This document shows, piece by piece, positions 1 through 7,300 of a stretch of 32,376 bases of DNA; position 1 is the stretch's first letter; each line of letters begins with the position of its first letter. The position numbers and the translations under genes were made by a program. The notes beneath the pieces were generated by a model that was not told the origin of the DNA, did no database searches, and saw nothing but the letters and a program-made list of their open reading frames with translations. This stretch comes from Deltaproteobacteria bacterium (GTDB taxonomy: Bacteria > Desulfobacterota > Binatia > Binatales > Binataceae). Location of the stretch: NCBI GenBank assembly GCA_019237115.1, contig JAFAHS010000087.1, forward strand, positions 1 through 32,376, read 5' to 3'.

Positions 1-393
1 GAAGCGGTCGGGGTCGAACCGCTACATAGCCAATTCACCTGTCAGGCGGTAACCCCGCTGACACACGATCGGACCTGCTACTTCTTCGCGTACGGTCCCT
101 GGGAGAAGGAAGCAGAGCTGAAGGACTTCTTCTATGACCTGGGGAAGCGGGCTTTCGAAGAAGATCGGATGATGATCGAGGCCCAGCAAAGAAATATTGA
201 CCTGCACCCGGAAGCGAAGATGGTGAAACTGTCGATGGACGCCGGACTCGCTCAGTTCAATCGCATCATGGATGAGCTGATGCGCGCCGAGGCGCAGCCC
301 TCTACGGCGGCGCCGGGGGGACAAGTCGAGCCGGACCAGTTTCGGAAAAAATTGGCACTCGAGGGATCATCTCGAACGGTGCGGGACTTATGA
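1..393 (+). CDS. Rieske non-heme iron ring-hydroxylating oxygenase, C-terminal fragment (5' end outside window)
   Basis: The frame is open from base 1 to the TGA at 391-393 and gives about 130 residues with no start, so the gene begins left of the window. The piece matches the C-terminal half of the catalytic domain of vanillate O-demethylase/phenylpropionate-type oxygenases. The stretch 'QAVTPLTHDRTCYFFAYGP' corresponds to the family's 'TP.t...t.yff' strand, and a charged helix-rich tail follows. The Rieske centre and the 2-His-1-carboxylate iron site would lie upstream and cannot be checked. Such enzymes use O2 and reducing equivalents from a partner reductase to hydroxylate or demethylate aromatic substrates in the cytoplasm. 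Neighbouring hydrolase, SDR and VOC genes on the same strand support a ring-degradation role. The substrate cannot be inferred. Confidence 0.75.
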   Translation, partial: EAVGVEPLHSQFTCQAVTPLTHDRTCYFFAYGPWEKEAELKDFFYDLGKRAFEEDRMMIEAQQRNIDLHPEAKMVKLSMDAGLAQFNRIMDELMRAEAQPSTAAPGGQVEPDQFRKKLALEGSSRTVRDL

Positions 394-438
394 AGCGGGC
401 ACATTGGGGCCGCTTGTGACAGAAGCTCGGTGAGGTCG

Positions 439-1305
439 ATGTCTTACTGGGTAGAGCTGCTCGGCTGCGAAACACGGTTCGTCAAAGGCCGATATCGCAC
501 CCGCATCGTTGAAGCCGGCGAAGGCTTCCCGCTCGTGCTTCTCCACGGCATGGGCGGCCACCTGGAGAATTTCGTCCATAACATTCCCGAGTACGCGAAG
601 CATTTTCGCGTTGTCGCGATGGATTTCCTCTGGCACGGGCGATCGCAAACGGAGGGGTTCGACGAGCAGGTACTTCCGGCACTGGTTGATCAAGTTCTCG
701 ACGTGTTGAACACGCTCAAGCTGGAGCGGGTTTATGTGGAGGGTCAATCGCTCGGTGGATGGGTGGCAAGTCTCTTTACTCTCAAATGCCCGCAGCGGGT
801 GGATAAATTGGTGCTCACCACCGCGACCGGCTACCTTCCCGATGAGGAGGCCCTTCCCGGCTCTAAACGCCCGAACCCCGCTGCAACGATCGATCAAGCT
901 CTGGGCGTTTTCCACGATCCCAGCGATGGGAATATCCGCAAACGCCTGGAGCAGGTTGTTTTTGATGGTTCTCTGATTACCGATGAAGCGGTGGCGCTTC
1001 GCGCGAAGATCTATCGGGACCCAGCAGTGAACCGAGTGCTGCGCGAGGTTATGCGCAATCACATTGCCGGTGAGGGACCGACCCGTCATGCGATCACCGA
1101 TGCGCTGGCACGACAGATCATTCGACCTACCCTGGTTTATTGGGGCGACAAGAATCGTCCCGGCCCCGAAGTCGGCGAGCGGCTGGCTGCTATGATTCCA
1201 GGTGCCAGATACCACTGCGCGCGTGATACCGGACATTGGGCACAGTTCGAGCACTACCAGGAACACAATCAAGTGGTACTGGATTTCCTTCTGGATCGAG
1301 GTTGA
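439..1305 (+). CDS. alpha/beta-fold hydrolase, meta-cleavage-product hydrolase-like
   Basis: About 288 residues, the usual length for 2-hydroxymuconic-semialdehyde/HOPDA-type hydrolases. Counted from the alternative GTG at 430, the oxyanion motif HGMGG is at 39-43, the nucleophile elbow GQSLGG places Ser107, and the acid and base are Asp240 (VYWGD) and His269 (TGHWAQFEH). The full Ser-Asp-His triad is therefore present. I prefer ATG 439 because GGTGAGG lies just before it. GTG 430 adds three residues and is possible. The gene begins 45 bases after the oxygenase and ends 3 bases before the SDR, so all three are probably co-transcribed. In meta-cleavage pathways this enzyme cuts a C-C bond in the ring-fission product. 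Specificity is unknown, and a plain esterase cannot be excluded. Confidence 0.85.
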   Translation: MSYWVELLGCETRFVKGRYRTRIVEAGEGFPLVLLHGMGGHLENFVHNIPEYAKHFRVVAMDFLWHGRSQTEGFDEQVLPALVDQVLDVLNTLKLERVYVEGQSLGGWVASLFTLKCPQRVDKLVLTTATGYLPDEEALPGSKRPNPAATIDQALGVFHDPSDGNIRKRLEQVVFDGSLITDEAVALRAKIYRDPAVNRVLREVMRNHIAGEGPTRHAITDALARQIIRPTLVYWGDKNRPGPEVGERLAAMIPGARYHCARDTGHWAQFEHYQEHNQVVLDFLLDRG

Positions 1306-1308
1306 GCA

Positions 1309-2085
1309 ATGGATCTCGGAATCAATGGACGAAAGGCACTGGTGTGCGCGTCGAGCAGAGGTTTGGGCCGTGCCTGCGCCGAGGCGCTCGCCAACGAAGG
1401 CGTGCAGGTCTTCATAAATGGACGGGACCAGGCGAGGCTCGCTCAACCACTCGAAGAATTCCGCAAGGCGGGTTGGCAGGCGACCGCGGTCACCGCAGAT
1501 GTGACGACCGACGCGGGCCGCTCAGCTTTGCTGGAGGCGTGTCCGGAGGCGGACATCCTGATCAATAACAATGCTGGTCCTTCGCCACGCAGCTTCGTGG
1601 AACTCGGGCACGAAGAATGGTTGGCAGGCCTCGAAGCGAACATGCTCGCGCCACTGATGCTGATGCGCGCTCTCTTGCCGGGCATGCGAACGCGTCGGTT
1701 CGGACGAATCATCAACGTTACCTCAGCAATGGTTAAGCTGCCCCATCCCACGATGGCGCTTTCTTCCGGTGCACGGGCAGGACTGACGGCCGTAATGAAA
1801 GGACAGTCGGTCGAGTGCGCCCGCGACAACGTGACGATCAACAACCTACTTCCGTTCATCATCAACACTGAACGTCAGCGCTGGCTGGCACAACGCCGCG
1901 TGGAACAGGAAAGGATCACCTTTGAGCAGGCGCGTGCGGATCAAATCAAAGGGGTGGCCGCGAAAAGAATGGGCGACCCGCGCGAATTCGGAGCCATTTG
2001 TGCGTTCCTGTGCAGCGCCCACGCCGGATACATCTCCGGACAAAGTATCCACGTGGACGGCGGCTCCTATCCGGCACTGATCTGA
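1309..2085 (+). CDS. atypical short-chain dehydrogenase/reductase (FabG-like, non-canonical catalytic site)
   Basis: 258 residues, normal SDR length. The N-terminal nucleotide-binding turn reads CASSRGLGRA (14-23), an S-S-R-G-L-G form of TGxxxGxG, and NNNAG is at 86-90. The conserved Ser is kept (Ser139 in NVTSAM), but the position of the catalytic YxxxK, about 13 residues further on, reads S152-S-G-A-R156. The canonical Tyr and Lys are thus replaced. This matches an SDR subgroup annotated as beta-ketoacyl-reductase-like with an imperfect catalytic tetrad. The C-terminal IHVDGGSYPAL is typical of classical SDRs. It starts 3 bases after the hydrolase stop, with GAGG upstream, so it is in the same operon. 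It may still bind NAD(P)H, but the chemistry is uncertain. Confidence 0.85.
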   Translation: MDLGINGRKALVCASSRGLGRACAEALANEGVQVFINGRDQARLAQPLEEFRKAGWQATAVTADVTTDAGRSALLEACPEADILINNNAGPSPRSFVELGHEEWLAGLEANMLAPLMLMRALLPGMRTRRFGRIINVTSAMVKLPHPTMALSSGARAGLTAVMKGQSVECARDNVTINNLLPFIINTERQRWLAQRRVEQERITFEQARADQIKGVAAKRMGDPREFGAICAFLCSAHAGYISGQSIHVDGGSYPALI

Positions 2086-2324
2086 CCAAAAGCGCCGGAA
2101 GCGAATGTCGAGATGGACAGCGCGACGGTAACGAGACTTGCAAGAGAGCTCCACAGTGGTAGACCGTTGGATTCAGGCGCCAGCGATCGGTTCGACCAGC
2201 GACTTGGCAAATTCATCGCGGTTGGGACAGAGTCATCCGACTGGTGCACAATCGGGATCGTACGCAGCACGTTCCCGGCGTTGGTTGGTGAAAGGGAGTG
2301 CGCCTTCCGAGGAGGTAGATGGCC

Positions 2325-2768
2325 ATGGAAGTGAAAGAGCTCGGGCATATTGTTCTTTACGTGAAGGATCTTGATGCCTCGCGGCAATTCTATCGCGACC
2401 TGCTTGGATGGAAGGAGATCATACATGGACGGGGAGTTGCGGCATATTCATCCGGCCGCACCCATCATGAACTTTTGCTGATACAGGTCGGTCATGAAGC
2501 CGCGCCCATTCCCGCGAAACCACGCGTGGGCCTCTACCACTTCGGACTGAAAATCGGGGAGAGCGATGATGTACTACGCGCGGCGATCGCGCGTTTGCGC
2601 GAAGCCGAGGTGCCCATCGTCGGAATGTCCGATCATGGAGTGACTCACAGCGTGTACCTGCTCGATCCGGACGGCAATGAGGTTGAGATCTACATCGACG
2701 TGCAACCCGCGCAATGGCGTGAGAATCCGACCGAAGTTCCCATGTACACAAGACCGCTTCGAATTTGA
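2325..2768 (+). CDS. VOC-superfamily protein (glyoxalase / extradiol-dioxygenase-like)
   Basis: 147 residues forming one vicinal-oxygen-chelate module pair. Candidate metal ligands are His8 (LGHIVLYV), Glu49 (THHELLL), His72 (LYHFGLK) and Glu121 (GNEVEIYID). The ending 'LLDPDGNEVEIY' is the hallmark of the family. GGAGG at 2311-2315 sits 9 bases before ATG 2325 and only 3 before the in-frame ATG 2319, so 2325 is preferred. The gene follows the SDR after about 240 gene-free bases. With the oxygenase and hydrolase it fits a ring-cleavage or aldehyde-detoxification step. Whether it is an extradiol dioxygenase, a glyoxalase I-type isomerase or a resistance-type binding protein cannot be told from sequence. 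Confidence 0.85.
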   Translation: MEVKELGHIVLYVKDLDASRQFYRDLLGWKEIIHGRGVAAYSSGRTHHELLLIQVGHEAAPIPAKPRVGLYHFGLKIGESDDVLRAAIARLREAEVPIVGMSDHGVTHSVYLLDPDGNEVEIYIDVQPAQWRENPTEVPMYTRPLRI

Positions 2769-2842
2769 TTTCATCAGTGGGAAGGGAAACCAGACGACCG
2801 AAACCAACCACTCGCGCGGCGTCGGGGTTATGGAGGAGCGTT

Positions 2843-3463
2843 TTGAGACCATCTGCGGCCGTAGTCGAACTAAACCGGGCCGAACGCAGCAAACGAGAAA
2901 AACGCGAGCGCATCGTTCGAGCCGCGCGCCAGCTCTTCCTGTCCAAGGGATTTCACGCCACGACCACCAGTGAAATCGCCGAATTAGCCGACGTCGCCAA
3001 AGGCACGCTGTTCTTTCACGCCAAGTCCAAGGAAGCGCTGCTGGTGATGATGTTCCAGGAGGAGGTAGGCCGAAGTATCGAGCGCGCTTTCAGCAAGGTC
3101 CCCAAAGCAGCATTGATCGATCAGTTGACCCACGTTTTCGGCATCATGTTGAAGGACAACCAACGCAACATCGGTCTGGCGCGTATTTTTGCGAAGGAAC
3201 TCGCGTTTGTTCACGGTGAAAATAGAGGCATCGACGCCGTAATGGCGACTATTTTCGAGAAACTGGACCGACTCATTGCCGGCGCAAAAGAACGCGAAGA
3301 ATTACCAGCCGACATCGACACGGCGCTTCTCGCGCACAACTTGTTCGCGCTTTATTTCACATTCATGCTCCGTTGGCTCGGGAGCGGCGAGCCAACCCCA
3401 CACCGACGGGACCCGTCGCTGCGCCAGATCCTCGAAATGCACCTGCGATGCGCAGCGAGCTGA
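2843..3463 (+). CDS. TetR/AcrR-family transcriptional regulator, TTG start
   Basis: 206 residues. The N-terminal helix-turn-helix is clear: RERIVRAARQLFLSKGF at 21-37, then the recognition region at about 43-62 (TSEIAELADVAKGTLFFHA) and the K.S.KEAL signature. The C-terminal ligand-binding domain is variable and gives no hint of the effector. Start choice: GGAGG at 2832-2836 is 6 bases before TTG 2843. The upstream frame stays open to 2765 but there encodes a basic stretch unlike the family. It lies downstream of the catabolic genes on the same strand, about 75 bases after the VOC gene, and is the obvious candidate regulator of that cluster. No operator is proven. Confidence 0.85.
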   Translation: MRPSAAVVELNRAERSKREKRERIVRAARQLFLSKGFHATTTSEIAELADVAKGTLFFHAKSKEALLVMMFQEEVGRSIERAFSKVPKAALIDQLTHVFGIMLKDNQRNIGLARIFAKELAFVHGENRGIDAVMATIFEKLDRLIAGAKEREELPADIDTALLAHNLFALYFTFMLRWLGSGEPTPHRRDPSLRQILEMHLRCAAS

Positions 3464-3605
3464 GATCGCTCTCGCTGCAGAGGATGAGCTTTCAGTCGCA
3501 AAGGTGACGCCGACACTGGAAGGGCTATCGCCGCAGAGCAGTGCTTCCCCTCCTGGGGTTCGCTCACGACAGCCTTCCCTGGGCGAACGGTGCTCCGTCC
3601 GAGAT

Positions 3606-3658
3606 GCGGTGCAAATCGCACCGCGCACTCCCTATGATGCAACCCTCAGGGGAGGGTT
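3606..3658. terminator. two adjacent hairpins between convergent genes (probable bidirectional terminator)
   Basis: Hairpin A: GCGGTGC (3606-3612), 5-base loop, GCACCGC (3618-3624). Hairpin B: AACCCTC (3641-3647), 4-base loop, GAGGGTT (3652-3658), followed by TC and TAAT. Both stems are perfect 7-bp repeats. They lie between the convergent tetR (ends 3463) and hsp20 (ends 3676), where a shared terminator is expected. The T-tract after hairpin B is short (TTT overall), so intrinsic termination is plausible but not certain. Nothing else is recognised in 3464-3675. Confidence 0.55.
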
Positions 3659-3675
3659 TCTAATCCAAGTTCGCG

Positions 3676-4071
3676 CTAGGCGCTGCGGACTTCAATCTTT
3701 TTTGGCTTTGCCTGTTCCTTCTTCGGTAACTCCAGCTCCAGCACTCCGTTGCGCAAGGTCGCCTTGATTTTCGACTCATCGATATTCTCGTTCACGGCGA
3801 ACTCACGATAGTAATTTCCGACATTGTACTCCGTGTACCTGGGCCTGAGTCCCGCATACATCTCAGTTGCGACTTTGCCGATGATGGTCAGCACCCCATC
3901 TTTGAGCGTGACGTCAAGGTCTTTCTCCTTGACTCCGGGCATCTCCGCCCACAGTTTCAACGAGTCGTCGAACTCGTAGATATTCACGTCGGGCACGTAA
4001 TAACGCCCCGGCCGCGTTTGCTCCTGGGACTTGGAAAGCTCCTGCTTTTCTTTGGTAGTGATTTCGGCCAT
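3676..4071 (-). CDS. Hsp20/alpha-crystallin small heat-shock protein (copy 1)
   Basis: 131 residues. A short polar N-terminus precedes an alpha-crystallin domain from about residue 25 to 120. It contains LWAEMPGVKEKDLDV, GVLTIIGK and the closing G-x-L motif RNGVLELELPKKE. sHsps are ATP-independent holdases that form cytoplasmic oligomers. The start ATG (4069-4071) has GGAGGTGA upstream on the minus strand. It lies only 16 bases downstream of the second hsp20 (4088-4534), so the two form an operon. Its sequence is clearly different from the other three Hsp20s in this window, so they are not a simple recent tandem array. Confidence 0.92.
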   Translation of the reverse strand: MAEITTKEKQELSKSQEQTRPGRYYVPDVNIYEFDDSLKLWAEMPGVKEKDLDVTLKDGVLTIIGKVATEMYAGLRPRYTEYNVGNYYREFAVNENIDESKIKATLRNGVLELELPKKEQAKPKKIEVRSA

Positions 4072-4087
4072 GACTGTTCACCTCCGG

Positions 4088-4534
4088 TCATGCACGTTGC
4101 ACGGTGATTTGCCGCGGTTTCGCACGTTCGGCTGTGGGGACCCGGACGACCAACAAACCGGCCTCATAACGCGCTTCGGCGCGGCTGACGTCGTAGTCCT
4201 CGGGCAGCTGGATTGAGCGGGAGAACTTACCCTCGTTGAGTTCACGTCGATGGTATCCGCGCCCGCTCGCGTCGGGTGCAAACTCCCGTTCACCGCTGAT
4301 CGTCAAGGTGCGGCCTTCCCCGGCGACCTCGATTCTGGATGCGTCCAAGCCAGGAATCTCCGCCACCACCACCGCGCCCTCGCTCGAATCGAAGACGTTG
4401 ATTGGCGGGAAAACGCCGTACCCCGACAGTCCTGTCCCAAAGGCCGGATTGCGCATGAATCGTTCTAGTTCGCCCTGCAAGCTCAACAGGCCGCCAATCG
4501 GATCGCTATCGGGATCGAGTCCTAAAATAGCCAT
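4088..4534 (-). CDS. Hsp20/alpha-crystallin small heat-shock protein (copy 2)
   Basis: 148 residues beginning MAILGLDPDSD. The frame is open further upstream, but GAGGAGGT lies 8 bases before this ATG and the protein N-terminus is typical. The alpha-crystallin domain covers about residues 45-140. Landmarks are VVVAEIPGLDASRIEV, GRTLTISGERE and the closing motif AGLLVVRVPTAE, followed by a short basic tail. It belongs to a different subfamily from copies 3 and 4. First gene of a two-gene operon with copy 1. Its Shine-Dalgarno lies inside a possible fold-back (see 4538-4582), which could give heat-dependent translation. Confidence 0.92.
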   Translation of the reverse strand: MAILGLDPDSDPIGGLLSLQGELERFMRNPAFGTGLSGYGVFPPINVFDSSEGAVVVAEIPGLDASRIEVAGEGRTLTISGEREFAPDASGRGYHRRELNEGKFSRSIQLPEDYDVSRAEARYEAGLLVVRVPTAERAKPRQITVQRA

Positions 4535-4897
4535 AGGGCAATACCTCCTCTGTTCGAAATTGCGAATGGTCCCATAGACCATGTGTGAAGCCGGTTAAAA
4601 CTCTCCTGGATCCGCCGTACCGTGACGCGTCGGAGACCTCTCTCACGCCCAGCAAGGGCACCTCGGCGTTTTCACCATCCACCTGATGGGATGGGTCGGC
4701 TCGATAGCCGTCCACAGCTCTGTCTGATTGCACCCAACTTGATCGAATCTTCATTTGCGCGTCAATCGCAGACCTGTGATCTCCCGATTGAGCGGGCACG
4801 ATCCGAGTTGAGAAGGATTCAACTCCCCGTATAAACGCTCTGACTCGATGCGCCCGTTCTTGTGCGATTTTCTCCGCCGGTCATGATTCGCCCTGCG
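4535..4897. other. gene-free stretch upstream of the hsp20 pair
   Basis: About 360 bases between the hsp20 pair and the end of the cytochrome c gene, all on the minus strand. Apart from the leader structures near 4538-4582 I see only short frames with no family resemblance. It must hold the promoter of the hsp20 pair. No CIRCE dyad (TTAGCACTC-N9-GAGTGCTAA) and no convincing heat-shock sigma promoter could be picked out. Confidence 0.5.
4538..4582 (-). promoter_or_regulatory. possible RNA-thermometer-like leader of hsp20 copy 2
   Basis: In the minus-strand transcript, ATGGTC/GACCAT (positions 4566-4571 and 4577-4582, 5-base loop) forms an upstream hairpin. GCAAT (complement of 4559-4563) can pair with ATTGC (complement of 4538-4542), enclosing the GGAGG ribosome-binding site in a 16-base loop just before the ATG at 4534. 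Weak stems masking the Shine-Dalgarno of small heat-shock genes are the known design of ROSE/fourU thermometers. I see no canonical ROSE U(U/C)GCU or fourU motif, so this is a candidate only. Confidence 0.3.
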
Positions 4898-5392
4898 TCA
4901 GGGACGAAAAACTAGGATTTCCGCCGGCCGGTGGTTAAGTTTCTCGTTTCTCCTCGAAGCCGCCCATTCAAGGTTTACCGATGCGGTGCGAGCGCCCGTC
5001 TGTATCGATTGCAGGAATGCAACCAGCTTTGCGATGCGTTCCTTAACCTTCCGCTCGTCGCCATTCGATTCGGCGTAGAACTTTTCGCCCCACACCGGCA
5101 TGTCGCGCGGCCCATGAGCTTTAACGTCAGCACGACCGTCGATGAAGCGCGCTATGACGTTCTGGGGCAGCGGGTTTCCAAACCGCAGCGAAAGCACTCG
5201 CAGATTGGCCGGCGGCGTACTCAAGCTCGGAGAGAGCGGACCATCGCCTGCACCGTTGGGACCGTGGCAGGAGGCGCAGTATTGCATGAATAGCGCTTTG
5301 CCCTGGGTTATCTCATCGGCGGTCGCCAGACCGCCAACCCAGACCAACGACAGCAGGCCCAAGGCGAAGCTCAGGCTCTTCATGAAATGCAT
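4898..5392 (-). CDS. monoheme c-type cytochrome, periplasmic
   Basis: 164 residues. A signal peptide covers about 1-25 (hydrophobic core LSFALGLLSLVWVGGLATA, cleavage near ATA-DE). One heme site CASCHG is at 39-44, followed by the class I spacing and a probable axial Met98 in RDMPVWG. It resembles small cytochromes c that shuttle electrons in the periplasm. The last roughly 35 residues form a basic tail of low similarity to the family, so the C-terminus may extend beyond the fold. GGAG lies 9 bases before the ATG. It sits 88 bases downstream of hsp20 copy 3 on the same strand, probably in the same transcript. That pairing of a periplasmic cytochrome with a cytoplasmic chaperone is unusual. 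Confidence 0.85.
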   Translation of the reverse strand: MHFMKSLSFALGLLSLVWVGGLATADEITQGKALFMQYCASCHGPNGAGDGPLSPSLSTPPANLRVLSLRFGNPLPQNVIARFIDGRADVKAHGPRDMPVWGEKFYAESNGDERKVKERIAKLVAFLQSIQTGARTASVNLEWAASRRNEKLNHRPAEILVFRP

Positions 5393-5480
5393 CGCCGCGG
5401 TCTCCTTTGCTTGTCCGCCATCAAAACAGCCCCGAAAGTCCCCGGCCGCCAGAAGCCGAAGCCGCGCACAGCGTATGCCA

Positions 5481-5969
5481 TCAGCGCTCCCGATCGCCCG
5501 CTGGCTTCGCGTCCTCCGGTTTGTGAACCTGGACTTTCACTTGCTTGGAAGCGCCTTCCTTGGGCAGCATCGCGGTGAGTTCCAAGACGCCGTTCTTGTG
5601 GGTCGCGTTCAAATCCTCGGCTTTCACACCCTCGGGCAACTGGATGGTCCGCTCGAAATCTCCGTACCTGGTCTCGCGCCGATAGTATTGCGCATGCTTG
5701 GACTCCTGGTTTTCTTCGCGCGAGCCTTTGACGGTCAGAAATCCTCCCATCACCCTGACGTCAATGCTTTCCGGATCGATGCCCGGAAGGTCGACGCGGA
5801 TGGTGAGCTGATCGCCGTTCACGAACGATTCAATGGCGGGACGGAGGGATGACGATTCCCAATTCTTCAGCCTGTGCTGCTCGAATCCGGAATGCTCGAG
5901 CAGGTCGTCCACCCGGCGTCTGAATCTTTCGAGTTCTTTCGCAGGATGCCATTTTTCGGGTGATGCCAA
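5481..5969 (-). CDS. Hsp20/alpha-crystallin small heat-shock protein (copy 3), TTG start
   Basis: 162 residues from a TTG start. The frame is open to an ATG at 5996, but GGAGG (complement of 5978-5982) lies 8 bases before TTG 5969. That start also gives exactly the length and N-terminus of the paralogue at 22118-22606 (PEKWHPA-ELxRF). The alpha-crystallin domain spans about residues 50-145 (LTIRVDLPGIDPESIDV, GGFLTVKGSREE, NGVLELTAMLPKE), with a basic C-terminal tail ending AGDRER. A gap-free alignment to copy 4 shows roughly two thirds identity, so this is a dispersed duplication about 16 kb apart in opposite orientation. It probably leads a transcript with the downstream cytochrome c gene. 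Confidence 0.9.
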   Translation of the reverse strand: MASPEKWHPAKELERFRRRVDDLLEHSGFEQHRLKNWESSSLRPAIESFVNGDQLTIRVDLPGIDPESIDVRVMGGFLTVKGSREENQESKHAQYYRRETRYGDFERTIQLPEGVKAEDLNATHKNGVLELTAMLPKEGASKQVKVQVHKPEDAKPAGDRER

Positions 5970-6807
5970 GCTCAATTCCTCCCGGCTGGATCTCATTCCA
6001 TCCTTCTTTTGCGTACAGAACTTTCCAGCAAGTCACGTGCCTACTTGGCGTGAGCCCGGCGCCTCGCGGGCCCGTCGCCATTCATGTGTCTGGTTGTATC
6101 CAAACGATACAGCGGAAATGTGTTAGGCCACGACTTTGTCCAGATTGACCTCAGTCGCTTGACCGGGGAAGGATGGGAGCCGAACCACCGAGGGAACACT
6201 TTCGCGCGCGGAACTGCGCGCAAGCTAGACCCACCCGAACGCAGCTTTCAGAACGTTCTGCGCACCGGCAATCGACGAGATTGACCACATAGTCAAGCTG
6301 CGCTGCGGATTGCGCGAACCGAGTCAGCACCAGGCGCGCCACCTCAGACTCGACTGATATCGTCACTCACCGAGATTCGGACCGCATCGTAGGTCGACCG
6401 GAACAATGCGGCCGTAAACCGCATGGCGGGGGGCCACCGCAAGGGCCCGGGCAACGGAGGGCCCACCACAAGAACAGTTGTCGGGCGTGTTCGTTCCGAC
6501 TCGCTTCTCGACGTAAAGCGACTGAGCCTTTGCGCACCCCTCCCTGGCCAGTCTGCAGCAACAGCCCACGAGTTTCGGCGGTCGCTGAGTTCGGACCAGT
6601 TTGGTCTGCCCCGGCCAAAGGGCGATTGCCGCGCCACCGCTCAACTCAGCCCCGACTCCACATTGCCCGATGGCGTCGTGTATCCTATTGAGCCAGCGTA
6701 CGATCACCATGGTGCCCAACTGCTTCTAACCGCACGGACGAAACAGCCAACTCTCGTTGGCAGGTCATTTGCGTGGCAGTCTGATAGCACAACTCGGAGT
6801 ACACCAT
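5970..6807. other. gene-free stretch between divergent hsp20 (copy 3) and CBS gene
   Basis: About 840 bases between divergent genes. Several frames of 60-120 codons exist on both strands, including a cysteine-containing minus-strand frame at 6363-6719. None resembles a known family, none has a convincing ribosome-binding site, and they overlap one another. The region should contain both promoters and holds one operator-like dyad at 6095-6112. It may include a decayed gene, but I cannot name one. Confidence 0.45.
6095..6112. promoter_or_regulatory. operator-like dyad TGTATC-N5-GATACA
   Basis: TGTATC (6095-6100), 5-base spacer, GATACA (6106-6111): a perfect 6-bp dyad about 125 bases upstream of hsp20 copy 3. 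Eighteen bases from 6095 agree at 15 positions with the dyad region starting at 8954 upstream of the porin/cytochrome operon. A third, half-conserved copy lies at 18628-18645. This suggests a shared regulator site. The regulator is unknown. Confidence 0.35.
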
Positions 6808-7200
6808 ATGCAGGTAACCAATTGGATGACGCCAAATCCGGTTTGCGTCGGCCCCCGCGAAAGTCTGGCTAAGGCCGGAGCAATGATGGCCGCCGGGGGG
6901 TTTCGGCAGCTGCCAGTCGTTGATAACGGCAACCTCATAGGGATAGTTACTGATCGTGACTTGCGCCCTCACACAGGCTACCTGGAGTCGACCCTCGTCG
7001 ACGCGGCCATGACCAGCTGCCCGGTCGTAATCAGCCCCTCGGATTCGGTGGAGGTTGCGGCCAAGCTGATGATCCAGCACAAAATCGGTGCGGTACCGGT
7101 CGTTGAATACGGCCGCACGGTGGGGATCGTCAGCACGAGCGATCTACTAAAGGCCTTGCTGAACATCATCCAGGCGACCAAACAGATGGTCACACGATAG
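6808..7200 (+). CDS. two-CBS-domain protein
   Basis: 130 residues consisting almost entirely of a CBS pair (Bateman module): CBS1 about residues 3-60 (VTNWMTPNPVCVGPRESL... FRQLPVVD, GIVTDRDL) and CBS2 about 68-125 (AAMTSCPVVISPSDSVEV... GAVPVVE, GIVSTSDLL). Such stand-alone pairs bind adenine nucleotides and sense energy or redox state, often through partner proteins. GGAG lies 8 bases before ATG 6808. An upstream in-frame TTG at 6757 has no support. CBS-pair genes are common in stress and hypoxia gene sets next to Hsp20 genes, which fits this neighbourhood. The partner is unknown. Confidence 0.9.
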   Translation: MQVTNWMTPNPVCVGPRESLAKAGAMMAAGGFRQLPVVDNGNLIGIVTDRDLRPHTGYLESTLVDAAMTSCPVVISPSDSVEVAAKLMIQHKIGAVPVVEYGRTVGIVSTSDLLKALLNIIQATKQMVTR

Positions 7201-7300
7201 AAGTCCTCGATAGCGTCGTCGCGCGGGTCTCCGCGTGTAAGGTGATGCATGAACCCAAAAAACGGGAATTTGAGTAACTCCCACGAAGGGCAGCAAGTCC

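Noticed and set aside
388..1446. 352-codon open frame on the minus strand opposite the hydrolase
   Set aside because: It lies fully antisense to a hydrolase with a complete catalytic triad, has no recognisable domain and is explained by codon bias of the real gene.
6363..6719. Cysteine-containing minus-strand frame as a possible small metal-binding protein
   Set aside because: No family resemblance, no ribosome-binding site, and competing frames of similar length cover the same bases.
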